NCBI GenBank assembly: GCA_021324935.1
Contig: JAJPIE010000074.1
Span: 1 to 33,120, forward strand
Source of the DNA: Acidobacteriota bacterium
Lineage (GTDB): Bacteria > Acidobacteriota > Terriglobia > Acidiferrales > UBA7541
Reading direction: 5' to 3'
DNA length: 33,120 nt
The notes below the pieces were generated by a model. It worked only from the letters and a program-made list of their open reading frames with translations, was not told where the DNA came from and did no database searches. Shown one piece after another: positions 17,359 to 25,858 of this stretch. The position numbers and the translations under genes were made by a program. The first letter of the stretch is position 1, and every line of letters begins with the position of its first letter.

Positions 17359-19251
17359 ATGCTTCATCGGCTCAGCGCGGCTTTGTGTCTGTGCGCGATT
17401 GCGGTCTGCGGTGGTCCCGCTCGCGCCTCGGCACAGCAACAAAACTGGACAAATTACGTGCGCATTGGCGCGTACGGCTTGACGCCTGAAAATGCAGCCG
17501 AAATCGTCCGCGAGGCCGAAAAGGATGGCGTATTCGGCATCGAGGTCGACAACGACATTCCTGGCCGCTACGAAAGCTTCCTGGACCCAACGGATAAGCT
17601 GAAGGCGATTCGCGCCATCGCCGAAGCGGCTCACCGGGCGAAAAACCATGCGTTCGTGTATATCGCAGGCACCGAATGCATCACCGCGAATGCCGATCAT
17701 TCGCCGCACTCCGTGATGAAGGATCATCCCGACTGGGTGCAGCGGAAAATTACTGGAGAACCTGCGGTATTCACTGGCGGCGCGGCCTTCTGGATCAAGC
17801 CCGGCGACGAAGACGTGTGGATTTCTCCTTATTCGAAGGAGTGGCGCAAGATCTACATGGCGCGCGTGCGCCAGATCGCCGCCACGGGAATCGATGGCAT
17901 TTACGTCGACATCCCCTATTGGATGACGCATTTCGAAGGCTGGGAAAATACCTGGGCGAGCTTCGACGACGCGACCTTGGCTGCCTTCCGTGAAAAGACC
18001 GGACTCGACGCGAAGAAGGATTTGAAGCTGGGAGACTTCACGGATCCGAATTTCCGGAAATGGATCGATTTCCGCATTGCCACCATGACCGACTTTGTGC
18101 GCGAAATTCGCGACCAGGCGCGCAGTGTGAATCCCGGCATCGTCGTGATTCCCGAAATCTACCCGGGTATCGAACGCGAAGCCGTTGTGGTGGGCGCTGA
18201 CGTCTACCAGATGTACGGTGTGGTCGACGCGATTGCCCATGAATACGAGTTCGGTGGCGGCGAGCACATGGCCGCTTCGCGCACGCAACTCGACTGGTTC
18301 TTGTATCAGGCCGGGATGTTGACGTTTCGCGCGTTCGCACAAGGCAAAGCCACCTGGATTCTGAATTATTCTTGGGATGGCAACAAAGATGTGGATAAGC
18401 GGGACGCCATGAAGAATCTCGCCATGTCCGAAGTCATTGCGGGCGCGAATTTCTGGGACGCCCCGGGCCACGAAATGGCCGGAAGCAATGATCGCCCTGC
18501 GCGCCGGGAAATCTTCGACTGGATTCGGCAGAACGAAAAGATTCTGTACAGCCCCAGGAACCCGATTCATCCAGTAGGGGTCTACTTTTCGCCGGAAGGC
18601 CGCGATTACGACGCGGACGAATTTCTCCCCGCCTATCGCGGCACGCTTGTGCTGCTCCTGCAAGCGCACCGCGAATTCGTAGTGGTCACGCCGCGTACGC
18701 TGGCGGACTTTCATGGAGATAAGCTGATTCTGCCGGGCGCCAGCCAACTGACGGACGCGGAGCAACGCGCCCTCAAGGAGTATGTCCGCCAGGGCGGAAA
18801 ATTGGTCGTCACCGGACGCAACGCCTCGGGGCTGGGACTCTCCGAAAATGTCAAAGTGTTTGATGCTGATCCGGCGAAGAGATATTTTGACGCACTCGAA
18901 AAATCGTTTCCCGCAGCGGCAGAAAAAATGCCCGCGGATTTTCTGGACGCCATTCGCGTGAAAACCGATTTCGAAATCCACGCGCCACCGACCCTGGCGG
19001 CCAATTGGGCCGAAGTGGAGGGCCGGCCGCATATTTTTCTGGCGAATTTCGCCGGGCTCGAGCCAAACAAGGTGGCGCAGCCGGCGCCCGCGGCGAATAT
19101 TCTTGTCTCGATCCCCGCGGCAATGGGAAATTCCCTGGCGTTTCTCCCGTTTCTCGGCGAGCAGCAAGTTCTCAAAGGAAAGCAAGCTGGGGATCTCATG
19201 GAATTTGCGTTGCCCACGGTGGAGCGCGGCGCAATCGTTTGGGTCCCTTGA
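17359..19251 (+). CDS. Secreted TIM-barrel protein, candidate glycoside hydrolase of unassigned family
   Basis: This 630-residue protein has a signal peptide (LSAALCLCAIAVCGGPARASA). Residues about 30-390 look like a (beta/alpha)8 barrel: YVRIGAYGLTPENAAEIVRE, NHAFVYIAGTE, the GIDGIYVDIPYW strand end with Asp179/Asp184, VVIPEIYPG with Glu266, and a late strand KATWILNYSWDGN. Residues about 400-500 (PVGVYFSPEGRDYDADEFLP, LILPGASQLT, GGKLVVTGRNAS) resemble the class-I-amidotransferase-like trimerisation domain of GH42 enzymes, followed by a small C-terminal beta domain. Asp184 and Glu266 are the best catalytic candidates. AGGAGA sits just before the ATG, 9 bp after the receptor stop. It probably acts periplasmically on the imported oligosaccharide. 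I cannot place it in a known GH family. Confidence 0.8.
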   Translation: MLHRLSAALCLCAIAVCGGPARASAQQQNWTNYVRIGAYGLTPENAAEIVREAEKDGVFGIEVDNDIPGRYESFLDPTDKLKAIRAIAEAAHRAKNHAFVYIAGTECITANADHSPHSVMKDHPDWVQRKITGEPAVFTGGAAFWIKPGDEDVWISPYSKEWRKIYMARVRQIAATGIDGIYVDIPYWMTHFEGWENTWASFDDATLAAFREKTGLDAKKDLKLGDFTDPNFRKWIDFRIATMTDFVREIRDQARSVNPGIVVIPEIYPGIEREAVVVGADVYQMYGVVDAIAHEYEFGGGEHMAASRTQLDWFLYQAGMLTFRAFAQGKATWILNYSWDGNKDVDKRDAMKNLAMSEVIAGANFWDAPGHEMAGSNDRPARREIFDWIRQNEKILYSPRNPIHPVGVYFSPEGRDYDADEFLPAYRGTLVLLLQAHREFVVVTPRTLADFHGDKLILPGASQLTDAEQRALKEYVRQGGKLVVTGRNASGLGLSENVKVFDADPAKRYFDALEKSFPAAAEKMPADFLDAIRVKTDFEIHAPPTLAANWAEVEGRPHIFLANFAGLEPNKVAQPAPAANILVSIPAAMGNSLAFLPFLGEQQVLKGKQAGDLMEFALPTVERGAIVWVP

Positions 19252-19279
19252 TGATTGGCATGAACCCGTGGCAGGGAAG

Positions 19280-20287
19280 ATGACCGAGGGAAAGACAAAG
19301 GGCTTGCAGGCCCTCGCGGACAAACGCGGTGTGATTGCCGCGCTGGCGATTGATCAGCGGAGCGCGCTGCGAAAGCTTTTCGCCCAAGCAAGCGGCCGCC
19401 CCGCGGAGGCCATTCCCGGGGATTGGCTTGTGGAATTCAAGGAAAGGGTCAGCGCCATTTTGACTCCACACGCAAGCGCGATCCTCCTGGACCCCGAATA
19501 CGGCTTTCGGGCCGCGCGCGCTCGCGATTCCCATACCGGGTTGCTGCTTGCCTATGAAGTGAGCGGCTACGACAAATCGGCTCCCGGACGATTGCCGCGA
19601 ACGCTGCCTGGCATTTCTGTTGAGAAGCTGAAGGCGTATGGAGCGGACGCGGTGAAGGTTCTCCTCTATTATTCCACGCGCGACGCTTCCGCGATTAATG
19701 CGCTGAAACACGATTGGGTGGCCCGCATCGGCGAGGAATGCCAGGTGGCCGATATTCCTTTTTTCCTGGAAATCGTCGCCTACCAGGAGGGGATGGGCGA
19801 AAAGGGCATAGAATTCGCGCGTATCAAGCCGGAGGTCGTAACGCGATCCGTCGAGGAGTTCTGCAACTCGCGTTATGCGGTGGACGTCCTCAAAGTGGGT
19901 GTTCCTGTCAGCATGGAGTTCGTGGAGTCATCCGCTGTGCCGCCTTCCCGGGCTCTCTACACGCGCGCCGAAGCCATCGCACACTTTCGCCGCGCTTCCC
20001 ATGCTGCCACCCTGCCGTTCATCTATCTTTCCGAAGGCGTGAGTAACGACTTGTTTGTCGAGGCTTTGAAGCTCGCCGCCGAAGCAAATTCCGATTTTTC
20101 CGGTGTGCTCTGCGGCCGCGCCACCTGGCAAAACGGTGTGTCAATTTTCGTTCAGCGTGGGCCGGCGGCTTTGGAGGAGTGGCTGGCCGACGAAGGCGTG
20201 CGCAATATTGAAAACGTCAATGCGCATCTGGCCGCTGCCCGGCCATGGCACGACCGTACGAATGGCTTCACAAGGAGCAAAGGATAA
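19280..20287 (+). CDS. lacD: Tagatose-1,6-bisphosphate aldolase, LacD-type class I
   Basis: From ATG 19280 (CAGGGA upstream) the product is 335 residues, matching LacD (about 325). It cleaves tagatose-1,6-bisphosphate to dihydroxyacetone phosphate and glyceraldehyde-3-phosphate. Family segments are clear: GVIAALAIDQRSALRKL, ILLDPEYGFRAA, GLLLAYEVSGYD, GADAVKVLLYYS, DIPFFLEIVAYQEG, VDVLKVGVPVSMEFV, IYLSEGVSNDLF and GVLCGRATWQNGV. The Schiff-base lysine of LacD corresponds to Lys205 (VDVLKVGVP), and the numbering agrees with the family, which supports this start over in-frame codons further upstream. It lies 28 bp after the secreted TIM-barrel gene and 14 bp before the kinase gene. LacD is best known from Firmicutes, so its presence here is notable. 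Confidence 0.93.
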   Translation: MTEGKTKGLQALADKRGVIAALAIDQRSALRKLFAQASGRPAEAIPGDWLVEFKERVSAILTPHASAILLDPEYGFRAARARDSHTGLLLAYEVSGYDKSAPGRLPRTLPGISVEKLKAYGADAVKVLLYYSTRDASAINALKHDWVARIGEECQVADIPFFLEIVAYQEGMGEKGIEFARIKPEVVTRSVEEFCNSRYAVDVLKVGVPVSMEFVESSAVPPSRALYTRAEAIAHFRRASHAATLPFIYLSEGVSNDLFVEALKLAAEANSDFSGVLCGRATWQNGVSIFVQRGPAALEEWLADEGVRNIENVNAHLAAARPWHDRTNGFTRSKG

Positions 20288-20301
20288 CCGCGGACCGATC
20301 C

Positions 20302-21255
20302 ATGTTTCTCTGCGTCAGCCCCAATCCGGCGATTGACAAGCGCCTTCGCGTCGAATCATTGCAGCGTGCTAGGGTGAACCGCGCCAATGCCGCTCAGTCC
20401 TTTGCTGGCGGCAAAGCCGCGCATGTTGCCATGGTCCTGCGCACTCTGGGTGAATCCCCCAAGTGGATCGGACCTTGCGGCGGCGCCAACGGCCGAGAAC
20501 TGCTGGCGGGTCTGGCTGCTTTGGGAATCGAGGCCATCGGCATTCCGGCCCAACAGCCAACCCGCACGAACCTCGAGATTCTGGAAGACGATGGCACCGT
20601 CACGGAAATTCTGGAGCCCGGAGCCCGGCTCACCGATATCGAGTGGGCTGCCTTTGATAAACGGTACAGCGATCTATTAGCGGGGGGAGCAGGCACGCCT
20701 TCTGTGGTCCTTTCCGGAAGCCTTCCTCAAGGCGCTGCCGTTGATTTCTATGCGCGCTGCATCTCCGCGGCACACGAACATTCCTGCCGGACGTTTTTGG
20801 ACACCAGTGGCGAAGCGCTGCGAAGGAGTTTCCCGGCAAAACCCGAGTTCGTTAAGCCGAATCGCCAAGAAGCATCGCGGCTTCTCGAAAGGGAATTGGA
20901 TTCTCTCCAGGCTGCCGCGGGCGCCGTGCGCAAACTCCTGGAACTCGGTGCGAAACGTGCGGCCCTCAGCATGGGAAAGGACGGCCTATTGTATTGTGCG
21001 GGTTTGCAGCATCCGGTGCTCTACGCGCCCGCATTGCCTGTCCAGGCGTGCTCCCCGGTTGGCTGCGGCGATTCCGCCCTCGCAGGATTTGTTCTTGGTC
21101 TCTCCTCGGATTATTCCCCGGAGGAGTCGCTGCGTCTTGCGGCTGCGTGCGCAACTTCCAATTGCCTGGCTGAGTCCCCCGGTGCGGCGCGGCTGGAAGA
21201 TATCCGCCGGTTTCAAAGGCAAGTCACGGTGCAGCAGCTTGAAACGCATGTCTGA
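20302..21255 (+). CDS. PfkB-family kinase, tagatose-6-phosphate/1-phosphofructokinase type
   Basis: The start at ATG 20302 gives the family N-terminus MFLCVSPNPAIDKRLRV (317 residues, usual for LacC/FruK). An upstream in-frame ATG at 20245 would overlap the aldolase gene and add atypical residues. Motifs are FAGGKAAHVAMVLRTLG (PfkB signature 1; the usual GGKGxN is GGKAAH), VVLSGSLPQGA, FVKPNRQEASRLL and SPVGCGDSALAGF, with catalytic Asp257; GCGD replaces the common GAGD. Placed between LacD and an AgaS-like protein, it most likely phosphorylates tagatose-6-phosphate to the 1,6-bisphosphate. Fructose-1-phosphate kinase activity cannot be excluded from sequence alone. Confidence 0.88.
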   Translation: MFLCVSPNPAIDKRLRVESLQRARVNRANAAQSFAGGKAAHVAMVLRTLGESPKWIGPCGGANGRELLAGLAALGIEAIGIPAQQPTRTNLEILEDDGTVTEILEPGARLTDIEWAAFDKRYSDLLAGGAGTPSVVLSGSLPQGAAVDFYARCISAAHEHSCRTFLDTSGEALRRSFPAKPEFVKPNRQEASRLLERELDSLQAAAGAVRKLLELGAKRAALSMGKDGLLYCAGLQHPVLYAPALPVQACSPVGCGDSALAGFVLGLSSDYSPEESLRLAAACATSNCLAESPGAARLEDIRRFQRQVTVQQLETHV

Positions 21256-21352
21256 ACCACCGAGTATGAGGAAAAATTGAGGCAGAGTTACATGGTTGTT
21301 CATCGAGCGTAAATCCCGCGTGCTGGGGATTCGCTTTCTCGAGGAAGCAAGA

Positions 21353-22429
21353 ATGCCGGCATCTACTTCACCAATTCCCGGATCGCATACGCTTGAGGAA
21401 ATATTGTCGCAGCCCGAAATCTGGCGCGCCTGCGTGCGCCGCCTTGGCAACGATGCGGGCTTTGCCGCCAGCATCGCAAAAGCCCGAACCGCTCGCACCT
21501 GGCTCTTCACCGGTTGCGGAACGAGTTTTTATCTCGCCGAAGCCGCGGCAGCCTGCTGGACGCTCCTTACCGGACAATCGGCGCGTGCCCTCCCGTGTTC
21601 GGAAATCATGCTGTTCCACCATCTGGCGCGGCTGGCCGACCCGAATTTCCAGGCGGTCGTAATCTCTCGTTCGGGCACCACCTCGGAAGCCGTGCGCGCC
21701 GCCGAAATTTTGAAGCAAACTCACAAGGTGAGCACTCTCGGCATCACCTGCGCTCCGCATTCGCCGCTCGCGAAGTCTTGCGATGCGACCATCGCTTTGC
21801 CGGACGCGGACGAGAGAAGTATGGTTATGACGCGGTCATTCACTTCCATGCTTCTGGCGCTGATTGCGCTGGCGGCGCAAATCGCGGACAGGAACGCCGT
21901 AACTCGCGCGATGGAAAGTGTCGCGGGCGGATTAGGCGGCACCATTCACGCGTGGAACGGCCACATTGAAAAATTCGTGTTATCGCGGACGTTTGACGAT
22001 TACATTTATCTGGCGCAAGGCCCGTTTTTCCCGATTGCCAGGGAGGCTGCGTTGAAAGTGACCGAAATGTCTCACTCCTACGCGCAGGCCTATCATGCTT
22101 TGGAGTTCCGGCACGGTCCAAAATCCATTGTGGCCCCGGAAACTTGCATCGTCTTTCTGTTGAGCGAAACCGGAATGGCGGCCGAGAGCGAAGTACTTCT
22201 GGAAATGAAGGAACTTGGGGGAACCATTGTCGCGGTCTGCAACCACGCCACGCATCCCCTGCGACATGCGTCAGACTTGCTTCTGGAGTTGAACTGCCCT
22301 GCCCCGGAGGTCGCGTTGCTCGCGCCGTTTGTGGTTCCGGCACAACTCCTCGGCTATCACACGGGAGTCAAAAAGGGATTCAATCCCGACGAACCCAAGA
22401 ACCTGACCCGGGTGGTCATCCTCGACTAA
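21353..22429 (+). CDS. SIS-domain sugar-phosphate isomerase/deaminase (AgaS/GlmS-C-like)
   Basis: I prefer ATG 21353 (GAGGAAGC upstream) over a TTG at 21296; it gives 358 residues. There are two SIS domains. The first has WLFTGCGTSFYLAEAAA and VVISRSGTTSEAVRAAE, and the second has YIYLAQGPFFPIAREAALK, MSHSYAQAYHALEFRHGPKS and VVPAQLLGYHTG. The protein ends NPDEPKNLTRVVILD, as in GlmS-isomerase-like and NagB-II proteins. Such enzymes convert hexosamine-6-phosphates to ketohexose-6-phosphates; in the aga pathway AgaS turns galactosamine-6-phosphate into tagatose-6-phosphate and ammonia. Next to LacD and a LacC-type kinase, that is the most coherent role. There is no glutaminase domain, so it is not GlmS. 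The exact substrate is inferred. Confidence 0.85.
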   Translation: MPASTSPIPGSHTLEEILSQPEIWRACVRRLGNDAGFAASIAKARTARTWLFTGCGTSFYLAEAAAACWTLLTGQSARALPCSEIMLFHHLARLADPNFQAVVISRSGTTSEAVRAAEILKQTHKVSTLGITCAPHSPLAKSCDATIALPDADERSMVMTRSFTSMLLALIALAAQIADRNAVTRAMESVAGGLGGTIHAWNGHIEKFVLSRTFDDYIYLAQGPFFPIAREAALKVTEMSHSYAQAYHALEFRHGPKSIVAPETCIVFLLSETGMAAESEVLLEMKELGGTIVAVCNHATHPLRHASDLLLELNCPAPEVALLAPFVVPAQLLGYHTGVKKGFNPDEPKNLTRVVILD

Positions 22430-22441
22430 TCGCGACGTGGA

Positions 22442-23413
22442 GTGGCGGAAATGCCCAGCCAGAAAAAATTCGACGTCAGCGTGGTTGGCGAGCTGAATGT
22501 GGACCTCGTGCTTTACGATCTTCCCGGCCAATTCGAGTTGGATCGCGAGTATCTGGCCTCCAATATGAGCGTCACACTGGGAAGTTCCTCGGCGATTTTT
22601 GCACACAACCTCTCGCGAATGGGCAACCGCGTCGGCTTTCATTCGGCGATCGGCGACGACGCCTTCGGGCAGATGTGCCTGGATCGGCTTGTGGAAGCTG
22701 GAGTGGACGTGAGCGCGATCAAGCGATTCTCCGGCAAGCAAACGGGAATCACCGTGGTCCTGCCGCAACCCGAGAAGCGCTTCATCCTGACCTATCCCGG
22801 CGTCATGGACGAGATGCGTTTCGAGGACCTTGATCTGCATCGGCTTACCCAAGCCGGGCACCTGCACCTCTCCTCCTACTTCCTTCAAAAAGCATTGCGT
22901 CCGCGCGTTGCGGAATTATTTCGCTACGCGAAACAAGCGGGGCTTTCGACTTCTTTGGACACCAACGACGATCCTCAGGACCATTGGGAACCCGATTTTC
23001 TTGAAGTCTTCCCATCGGTGGACGTGCTGCTGCCAAACGAGCGCGAAGCGATGCGTCTTGCGGGAATAGCAGATCCGATCCGCTCGCTCGATTTTCTCGC
23101 CGCACGCGTTCCGTTAGTCGTGATGAAGCGGGGCGAACAAGGAGCGGTCGCACAGCGGGGAAATGATCGCTTGGATGCGATGCCCCCCAAGGTAGCCACG
23201 GTAGACACCATCGGTGCGGGCGACAGTTTTGATGCCGGATTCTTGCACCAGTTCATCCGAGGCGCAAAAATCGAAGAGTGTCTCCGTTTTGGAAACCTGG
23301 CCGGTGCCCTTTCAACCACGCGCACTGGCGGCACAGAAGCGTTCCGCGACGCGGCCTATCGAAACGCTTTTCTTGCGGAAGGAAAATCGGCAGTTCTTCC
23401 CCGCGTTGGGTAG
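22442..23413 (+). CDS. PfkB/ribokinase-family sugar kinase
   Basis: This 323-residue cytoplasmic kinase starts at GTG 22442 or at the in-frame ATG 22451; CGTGGAG at 22436-22442 favours the ATG. The family hallmarks are VVGELNVDLVLYDLP at the N-terminus, LGSSSAIFAHNLSRMGNRVGF (signature 1 region), ITVVLPQPEKRFILTYPG, VDVLLPNEREAMRL, VVMKRGEQGA and DTIGAGDSFDAGF, with catalytic Asp261 in the anion-hole motif. It is the last gene of the operon, 12 bp after the SIS gene. Because the other kinase fits tagatose-6-phosphate, this one probably phosphorylates the incoming sugar (galactosamine, N-acetylgalactosamine or a related hexose) at the 6-position. The sugar specificity is inference. Confidence 0.88.
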   Translation: MAEMPSQKKFDVSVVGELNVDLVLYDLPGQFELDREYLASNMSVTLGSSSAIFAHNLSRMGNRVGFHSAIGDDAFGQMCLDRLVEAGVDVSAIKRFSGKQTGITVVLPQPEKRFILTYPGVMDEMRFEDLDLHRLTQAGHLHLSSYFLQKALRPRVAELFRYAKQAGLSTSLDTNDDPQDHWEPDFLEVFPSVDVLLPNEREAMRLAGIADPIRSLDFLAARVPLVVMKRGEQGAVAQRGNDRLDAMPPKVATVDTIGAGDSFDAGFLHQFIRGAKIEECLRFGNLAGALSTTRTGGTEAFRDAAYRNAFLAEGKSAVLPRVG

Positions 23414-23483
23414 GTCTTCACAAACGCGGCGACGCACCGATCTGACGGTTCGAAGCCATCTCAAAAGGGGGCTACAGGAGTCG

Positions 23484-23532
23484 GAGCCTCATCTCCGGCA
23501 CTTGACAGTCCTGAAAATCGGGCTTTAGCCCC
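23484..23532. repeat. REP-like palindromic segment and possible bidirectional terminator
   Basis: In the 192-bp convergent spacer, CGGAG/CTCCG flank a 6-nt loop and, 20 bp on, CGGGCTTTAGCCCC (23519-23532) is a near-perfect palindrome. On the minus strand the latter is followed by GATTTT, so it could terminate the GH36 transcript. GGGGCTAAAGCCC cores are typical of intergenic REP-like palindromes as I recall them from acidobacterial genomes. Confidence 0.45.
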
Positions 23533-23605
23533 GTGGATTTGCCTTTAGTCGCTATCACTCCATTTATGAAACGCACTCTTGTTTAATTGCGGTACGAGAC
23601 GAGGC

Positions 23606-25858
23606 TCAGTGACTCACCTCCTCCGGCGTAGCCTGCAATAAGAGGTTGCCCGTAAATTCCACGGCAAGTTTCGCAGTCGGGCCCGTGACGCTCCCATAAT
23701 TCTTTCCATTCGCGTAATCCACCACATGAAAGATCTTAGTGTCGAGGCCACGCAATTCCACGTCGCCGCTCCATTTCTGCAAACCGCTGGTCTTCTCTCC
23801 ATACGAAGGAGCGTAGAACGCGTAGTAGATCGAGCCGTCTTTTTCGATGGCGTATGCCTCCGGCACGTCGTAGCCGTAAACGTAGAGATTCAGGAAAGTT
23901 CCTTTCGACAGCATTTTTTCGTTGTAGAGGGCGATCCACTTTTTCCAGTGCGCTTCTTTTTCGGGATTGAGATACACGTTCTTCCATTTTGGCCCGTAAT
24001 CGGGCCAGGTGAATTTCGTCCCAAGCACTCCCCCGGCTCCTAGCGTCGAGGCGAAATCGTCGCCGATGTCCTGCTCGTTTCCCGTGTTCGCTCCGCTGAT
24101 GCGCGTGAGTTCGACGTGATCCCCATACACCGCGGCATGCGGGCCGAGCAGCGCCTTGTACATCTTGATCCGTCGGCGCACCTGCACGGAGCCGACGGGA
24201 TCTGCCGTCACCCCCTGATCCATGTACCGAAGCCATGCGAGGCTCGGAGGCGTGCCGCACGGGCAGCTTTGCGTGATGCTGTCCGGCTTGAGTGCCCGCG
24301 TCGTCTCGAAAATCGTTTTATAAACGTCGCCCATCGCATAAACCGAATCAAGCGGAGATTTGTGATGGTGCTTCGGGTTGTAGCAGCGCGGTGTCGCGTA
24401 AATGTTGTCCAGTTTATGGCCGTCAAAATCCCATTCGCGGATGAAACGCTCGGTGAGTTGCTTGTAATATTCCCGCACTTCCGGCACCGCCGGGCACAAC
24501 GCCGCCAGATTCCGCGTCATCCGCGCTGGCTGTCCTTTTTCATTCAGAATCAGCCAGTCCGGATGTTCCTTCACAACATCCGATACGACATACTTGTGAT
24601 CCCCATAGCCGAATTTCCCGTCTTCCACCGCCAGCGGCAGCCACCAGAGCTGCACCTTGATCCCTTGCCGGTGGAACTCTCTCACCATGTCTTGAATCGC
24701 ATTTCCGCCGAACGTATCCTCGCGTGGTTGCCAATCCCCGTAGTTGTTGAACCACCGGTCGTCCAGTGTCGCCCAGTGAATGCCCAATTCCTTCAACTTG
24801 GGAATTGTGTCGATCATCTGCCTCGGCGTCACATTTGATTCATAACCCCAGCCGCACCAGCTCACGGCGTAATTTTCATCGTTGTTCTTCGGGCGCCCCA
24901 ATCCTTCGCGTTCGATCGCTCTGGACCACGTGCTTAGCGGCTCGTAGTAATCCCCGCGATACACGGTGACGAAAGTGCGTGGTGTGGAGTAGTTCTCGCC
25001 GGGCTTTAGCATGACATTCGCCGGAATTTCCACGCCCGCTTCCACTTTTCCGTCGGCAGTAGTCTCCGTGGGAATGGAAAGCGCAAGCGGCAGCGTCTCC
25101 AGATGGCCGATCGCCAGTCCTGCATTACTCGTCCAGAGCGCGACCACCGGAATCCCGCCGCCCACCCGGCCAAGATCGTCGCGGGTTTCCACCGGCGTGC
25201 CAAAGGGATTTTCTTGCCAAAACTTGGCTGGAATGGGTAAAACATCGTCTTTGCCCCATTTCAGGCTGGAGCCGAAAAATGCCCACATTTCGTGCGGTTG
25301 CGCTTTATTATCGGCCAGAGAGGCATTCAGTGAATGCCTCTGCAAAGTTACAGTGTCTAGGGCAACCTCTTTATCACCGGGATTTTTGTAGTCCGCCGAA
25401 AGCAGTGCTAGGCAAGGAAAATCGTCATACGCCTCCACTCTGACAGTTTCCTCAATTCCGGTCGAAGCGCTGCGGCCTGTAACTTCAACTCGTTTTCCAA
25501 GCCTTCCCAATTTTCCATTTGCCGGCTCTATCCGGGCATGGGCAAGATCCAGCGCGAAATCTCCGATCGTCAGTTTCCCACTAACGACCAGAATCCCCGT
25601 ATTGGCGGACGGCTCATCGAGCGAAAGCCAATCCGCACCGTTTTTTAGATGAGCTGTCAGCGCTCCATTTGGCAGCAGCGTAAAATCCGCCTGTGAAGTC
25701 TTCACATGAATGCCATCAGGCTGCGTTTCGATCGTAATCGCGGACACCGGCTCGGTGGGTTTCTCTTCGTTTGTGCGGCAACCGCACAGCGTCGCGACAC
25801 CTATGGCCACACTCAGCGAAACAATCGCCGTTTGCCGGAAGATGCTTTCCCTGCTCAT
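23606..25858 (-). CDS. Lipoprotein GH36-type alpha-galactosidase / alpha-N-acetylgalactosaminidase
   Basis: This 750-residue protein has a lipobox (VATLCGC with the acylated Cys near residue 27). It then has an N-terminal beta-supersandwich (about 40-320), a clan GH-D TIM barrel (about 325-630) and a C-terminal beta domain. Barrel signatures are SWCGWGYESNVTP, IHWATLDDRWFNNYGDW, IKVQLWWLPLAVEDG, WDFDGHKLDNIYATP with the predicted nucleophile Asp484, and QGVTADPVGSVQVRRR with Asp553 as candidate acid/base. Retaining GH36 enzymes release terminal alpha-linked galactose or GalNAc. The start overlaps the amidohydrolase stop by ATGA, implying translational coupling. Shared operator-like sites with the plus-strand operon suggest that it supplies the sugar catabolised there. 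The family is clear; the choice between Gal and GalNAc is not decidable here. Confidence 0.88.
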   Translation of the reverse strand: MSRESIFRQTAIVSLSVAIGVATLCGCRTNEEKPTEPVSAITIETQPDGIHVKTSQADFTLLPNGALTAHLKNGADWLSLDEPSANTGILVVSGKLTIGDFALDLAHARIEPANGKLGRLGKRVEVTGRSASTGIEETVRVEAYDDFPCLALLSADYKNPGDKEVALDTVTLQRHSLNASLADNKAQPHEMWAFFGSSLKWGKDDVLPIPAKFWQENPFGTPVETRDDLGRVGGGIPVVALWTSNAGLAIGHLETLPLALSIPTETTADGKVEAGVEIPANVMLKPGENYSTPRTFVTVYRGDYYEPLSTWSRAIEREGLGRPKNNDENYAVSWCGWGYESNVTPRQMIDTIPKLKELGIHWATLDDRWFNNYGDWQPREDTFGGNAIQDMVREFHRQGIKVQLWWLPLAVEDGKFGYGDHKYVVSDVVKEHPDWLILNEKGQPARMTRNLAALCPAVPEVREYYKQLTERFIREWDFDGHKLDNIYATPRCYNPKHHHKSPLDSVYAMGDVYKTIFETTRALKPDSITQSCPCGTPPSLAWLRYMDQGVTADPVGSVQVRRRIKMYKALLGPHAAVYGDHVELTRISGANTGNEQDIGDDFASTLGAGGVLGTKFTWPDYGPKWKNVYLNPEKEAHWKKWIALYNEKMLSKGTFLNLYVYGYDVPEAYAIEKDGSIYYAFYAPSYGEKTSGLQKWSGDVELRGLDTKIFHVVDYANGKNYGSVTGPTAKLAVEFTGNLLLQATPEEVSH

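Noticed and set aside
17287..19323. A 678-codon open frame on the minus strand
   Set aside because: It lies antisense to the secreted TIM-barrel gene, has no recognisable motif or signal sequence, and is a by-product of the codon bias of the GC-rich plus-strand gene.
21296..21352. N-terminal extension of the SIS-domain protein from a TTG start
   Set aside because: A well-placed GAGGAAGC precedes the ATG at 21353, and the extension has no family-like sequence.
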